The notes beneath the pieces are model-generated. The model searched no databases and had not been told where the DNA came from. It saw nothing but the letters and a program-made list of their open reading frames with translations. A DNA stretch of 32,967 nt from CAWJEL01 sp964647255 (GTDB lineage Bacteria; Chloroflexota; Anaerolineae; CG2-30-64-16): NCBI GenBank assembly GCA_964647255.1, contig CAZYGI010000045.1, positions 1 through 32,967 on the forward strand, in the 5' to 3' direction. How positions within the stretch are numbered: position 1 is the stretch's first letter; every line of letters begins with the position of its first letter. Made by a program: the position numbers and the translations under genes. Shown here piece after piece: positions 31,770-32,967 of this stretch.

Positions 31770-32816
31770 TCACCCCCCTTCCTGGCACGCGCCGGAACTC
31801 TCTCGGATGACGAGCTGGGGTTTGAGCCAGATCGTCTCGTATTGCGAGCTGTCAGGCGCACTTTTGGCCGCCTTGATGAGGCGGACGACCTGGCGGATCG
31901 CCATCCGGCCCATCTCGCGCGAGTCTTGCCGGATCGTCGTCAACGGCGGAGAGAAGTAGGCGGCTTCCGGGATGTCATCATAGCCCACAACGGCCAGGTC
32001 GTCCGGGATGCGTCGGCCCGATCGGCCGGCGACGAGGAGCACGCTGAGGGCCATCTGGTCATTTGCCACGAAGACGGCATCCAGGTCGGGGCACTGCGTC
32101 ATGAGCTGCCGGAAAGCCAGTTCTCCGCTCGCCGGTGTCCAATCCCCCTCCGCCACCTGCCGCGGCTCGGCCGGCAGATCGGCGCCCAGCAAGGCCTCCT
32201 CCCAGCCGGTTTTGCGCTCGCGCGCCTCCCACCACAGCAGCGGGCCGGCAACATGACCGATCACCCGCCGGCCCTGGGCGATAAGATGCTCCGCAGCAAG
32301 CCGGCCGCCGAGCCGGTTGTCGTTGGCAACGACGGTCACACCGGGCATCTCGTGCATTGTCAGCAGGACGATCGGCACCGGCAGGGTGGGCAGCAGGTCC
32401 GGCAGCCACCCGCGGTTGGCGCCCGCCTCCGGCACGGCCCAGATGATCCCATCCACCTGGCGCGCGATCAGATCGCGCAGGAGCGGTTTGACCGTCTGGG
32501 AATCGAAACGGGGCAATTCTTTCAGCGTCAGGGCATAGCCCAGCGCCTCTGCCTGCTCGCTGATGCCGCTCAGCGTGAGGGCCGGCCCCGTGTAGCGGAG
32601 CCCGGCGACCACGACGCCGATAGTAAGGCTGCGTTGGTGAATCAGGCTGCGGGCCAAAACGCTCGGTTGGAAGCCGAGCTCGGCAATGATGGCGAGGACG
32701 CGTTGGCGGGTTTCCGGCGCCACATCGGGGCGCTCGTTGAGGACGCGGGACACGGTCTGGGTGGAGACACCAGCTTCCCTGGCGACTTCCCTGATAGTCG
32801 TCCGCTTCAGAGCCAT
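31770..32816 (-). CDS. LacI-family transcriptional regulator
   Basis: A 348-residue DNA-binding regulator. N-terminal helix-turn-helix and hinge: TTIREVAREAGVSTQTVSRV and LNERPDVAPETRQRVLAIIA. The rest is a sugar-binding-protein-like effector domain (LTIGVVVAGLRYTGPALTLS, DAVFVANDQMALSVLLVAG, DDLAVVGYDDIPEAAYFSPP, TTIRQDSREMGRMAIRQVV), typical of GalR/LacI proteins. It heads the transport operon on the same strand. The operator in front of its own gene suggests autoregulation, and because the next genes show no second operator, the whole operon may be controlled from there. Inducer unknown, probably the imported sugar or a derivative. Confidence 0.94.
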   Translation of the reverse strand: MALKRTTIREVAREAGVSTQTVSRVLNERPDVAPETRQRVLAIIAELGFQPSVLARSLIHQRSLTIGVVVAGLRYTGPALTLSGISEQAEALGYALTLKELPRFDSQTVKPLLRDLIARQVDGIIWAVPEAGANRGWLPDLLPTLPVPIVLLTMHEMPGVTVVANDNRLGGRLAAEHLIAQGRRVIGHVAGPLLWWEARERKTGWEEALLGADLPAEPRQVAEGDWTPASGELAFRQLMTQCPDLDAVFVANDQMALSVLLVAGRSGRRIPDDLAVVGYDDIPEAAYFSPPLTTIRQDSREMGRMAIRQVVRLIKAAKSAPDSSQYETIWLKPQLVIRESSGACQEGG

Positions 32817-32838
32817 TGTGCCTCGCTACACTGCGCCT

Positions 32839-32874
32839 GTTATCGTTCCCGTTATCGTTATCGGGAACGATAAC
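32839..32874. promoter_or_regulatory. LacI-type operator, 13-bp inverted repeat
   Basis: GTTATCGTTCCCG (32839-32851) and CGGGAACGATAAC (32862-32874) are perfect arms around TTATCGTTAT. GTTATCG occurs several times, so two overlapping half-site arrangements are possible. It starts directly downstream of the -10 box, where a repressor would block initiation. Confidence 0.8.
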
Positions 32875-32903
32875 ATTCTAGTGCAGACGCGCGGGCTTGT
32901 CAA
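32875..32903 (-). promoter_or_regulatory. Sigma70-type promoter of the LacI-led operon
   Basis: On the minus strand TTGACA (32903-32898, perfect), a 17-base spacer and TAGAAT (32880-32875) precede the operator and the start codon at 32816. The remaining bases to the window end (32904-32967) show no feature I can support. Confidence 0.85.
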
Positions 32904-32967
32904 TAGGTCGCGCTGTGGTGATTACCCATAAGTCCCTTGAGAGTTGAACGGCTCCACCAAGTGTGGC

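Noticed and set aside
32904..32967. 3' end of a tRNA gene (GGCTCCACCA near the edge)
   Set aside because: No T-arm GGTTCGAATCC-like sequence or pairing acceptor stem precedes it; the CCA is likely chance.

Overview
The window is a GC-rich bacterial contig that contains one scaffold gap (10 Ns at 28962-28971). The gene content suggests Chloroflexota, probably the Anaerolineae/Caldilineae side. The clues are very long secreted beta-propeller lipoproteins with Thr/Pro linkers, a secreted protein ending in LPLIWR, a stand-alone DUF2807 lipoprotein, and tracts of heptanucleotide repeats between and inside genes. This placement is an inference from style, since no rRNA gene is present. I see no tRNA, rRNA, CRISPR array, transposase or phage gene.

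Layout. (1) 1-3776, plus strand: copper handling. A CopA-type P1B ATPase cut by the window edge is followed by a TauE/SafE-like membrane protein with a C-terminal cupredoxin domain and a CopZ-like chaperone. (2) 3954-7858: a nitrilase-fold protein lacking two of its three catalytic residues, two small membrane proteins on the minus strand, a secreted clan GH-A glycosidase and an orphan amino-acid-type solute-binding protein. (3) 7907-11363: housekeeping genes trmD, rplS, rnhB, yraN and miaA. (4) 11472-18122: three exported proteins, namely a 1203-aa lipoprotein, a DUF2807 lipoprotein and a YCF48-like propeller with a Thr/Pro stalk. A structured non-coding stretch lies between the first two. 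(5) 18244-18444: a 2[4Fe-4S] ferredoxin, closed by a perfect 22-bp bidirectional terminator.

(6) 22717-18519, minus strand: a tight four-gene operon encoding an unrecognised protein with kinase-like motifs, a GPH-type sugar symporter, a saccharopine-dehydrogenase-like oxidoreductase and an alpha/beta hydrolase. It diverges from a Gfo/Idh/MocA dehydrogenase gene. (7) 23944-26084: a drug-efflux MFS gene and a TetR regulator, preceded by a strong promoter and a perfect 14-bp palindromic operator. (8) 32903-26079, minus strand: a sugar-uptake and catabolism operon. Its order is LacI regulator, ribose-type binding protein, ATPase, permease (interrupted by the N gap), L-fucose/L-arabinose-isomerase-like enzyme and DUF4432 mutarotase-like protein. 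A clear promoter and operator precede the LacI gene.

Points most worth a second look are the kinase-like orphan in a sugar-transport operon, the catalytically stripped nitrilase, the heptamer repeats (two of them translated, in CopA and MiaA), the structured RNA-like segment at 15100-15240, and the LacI-led operon with a single visible operator. All family calls were made by reading motifs; no database search was run.
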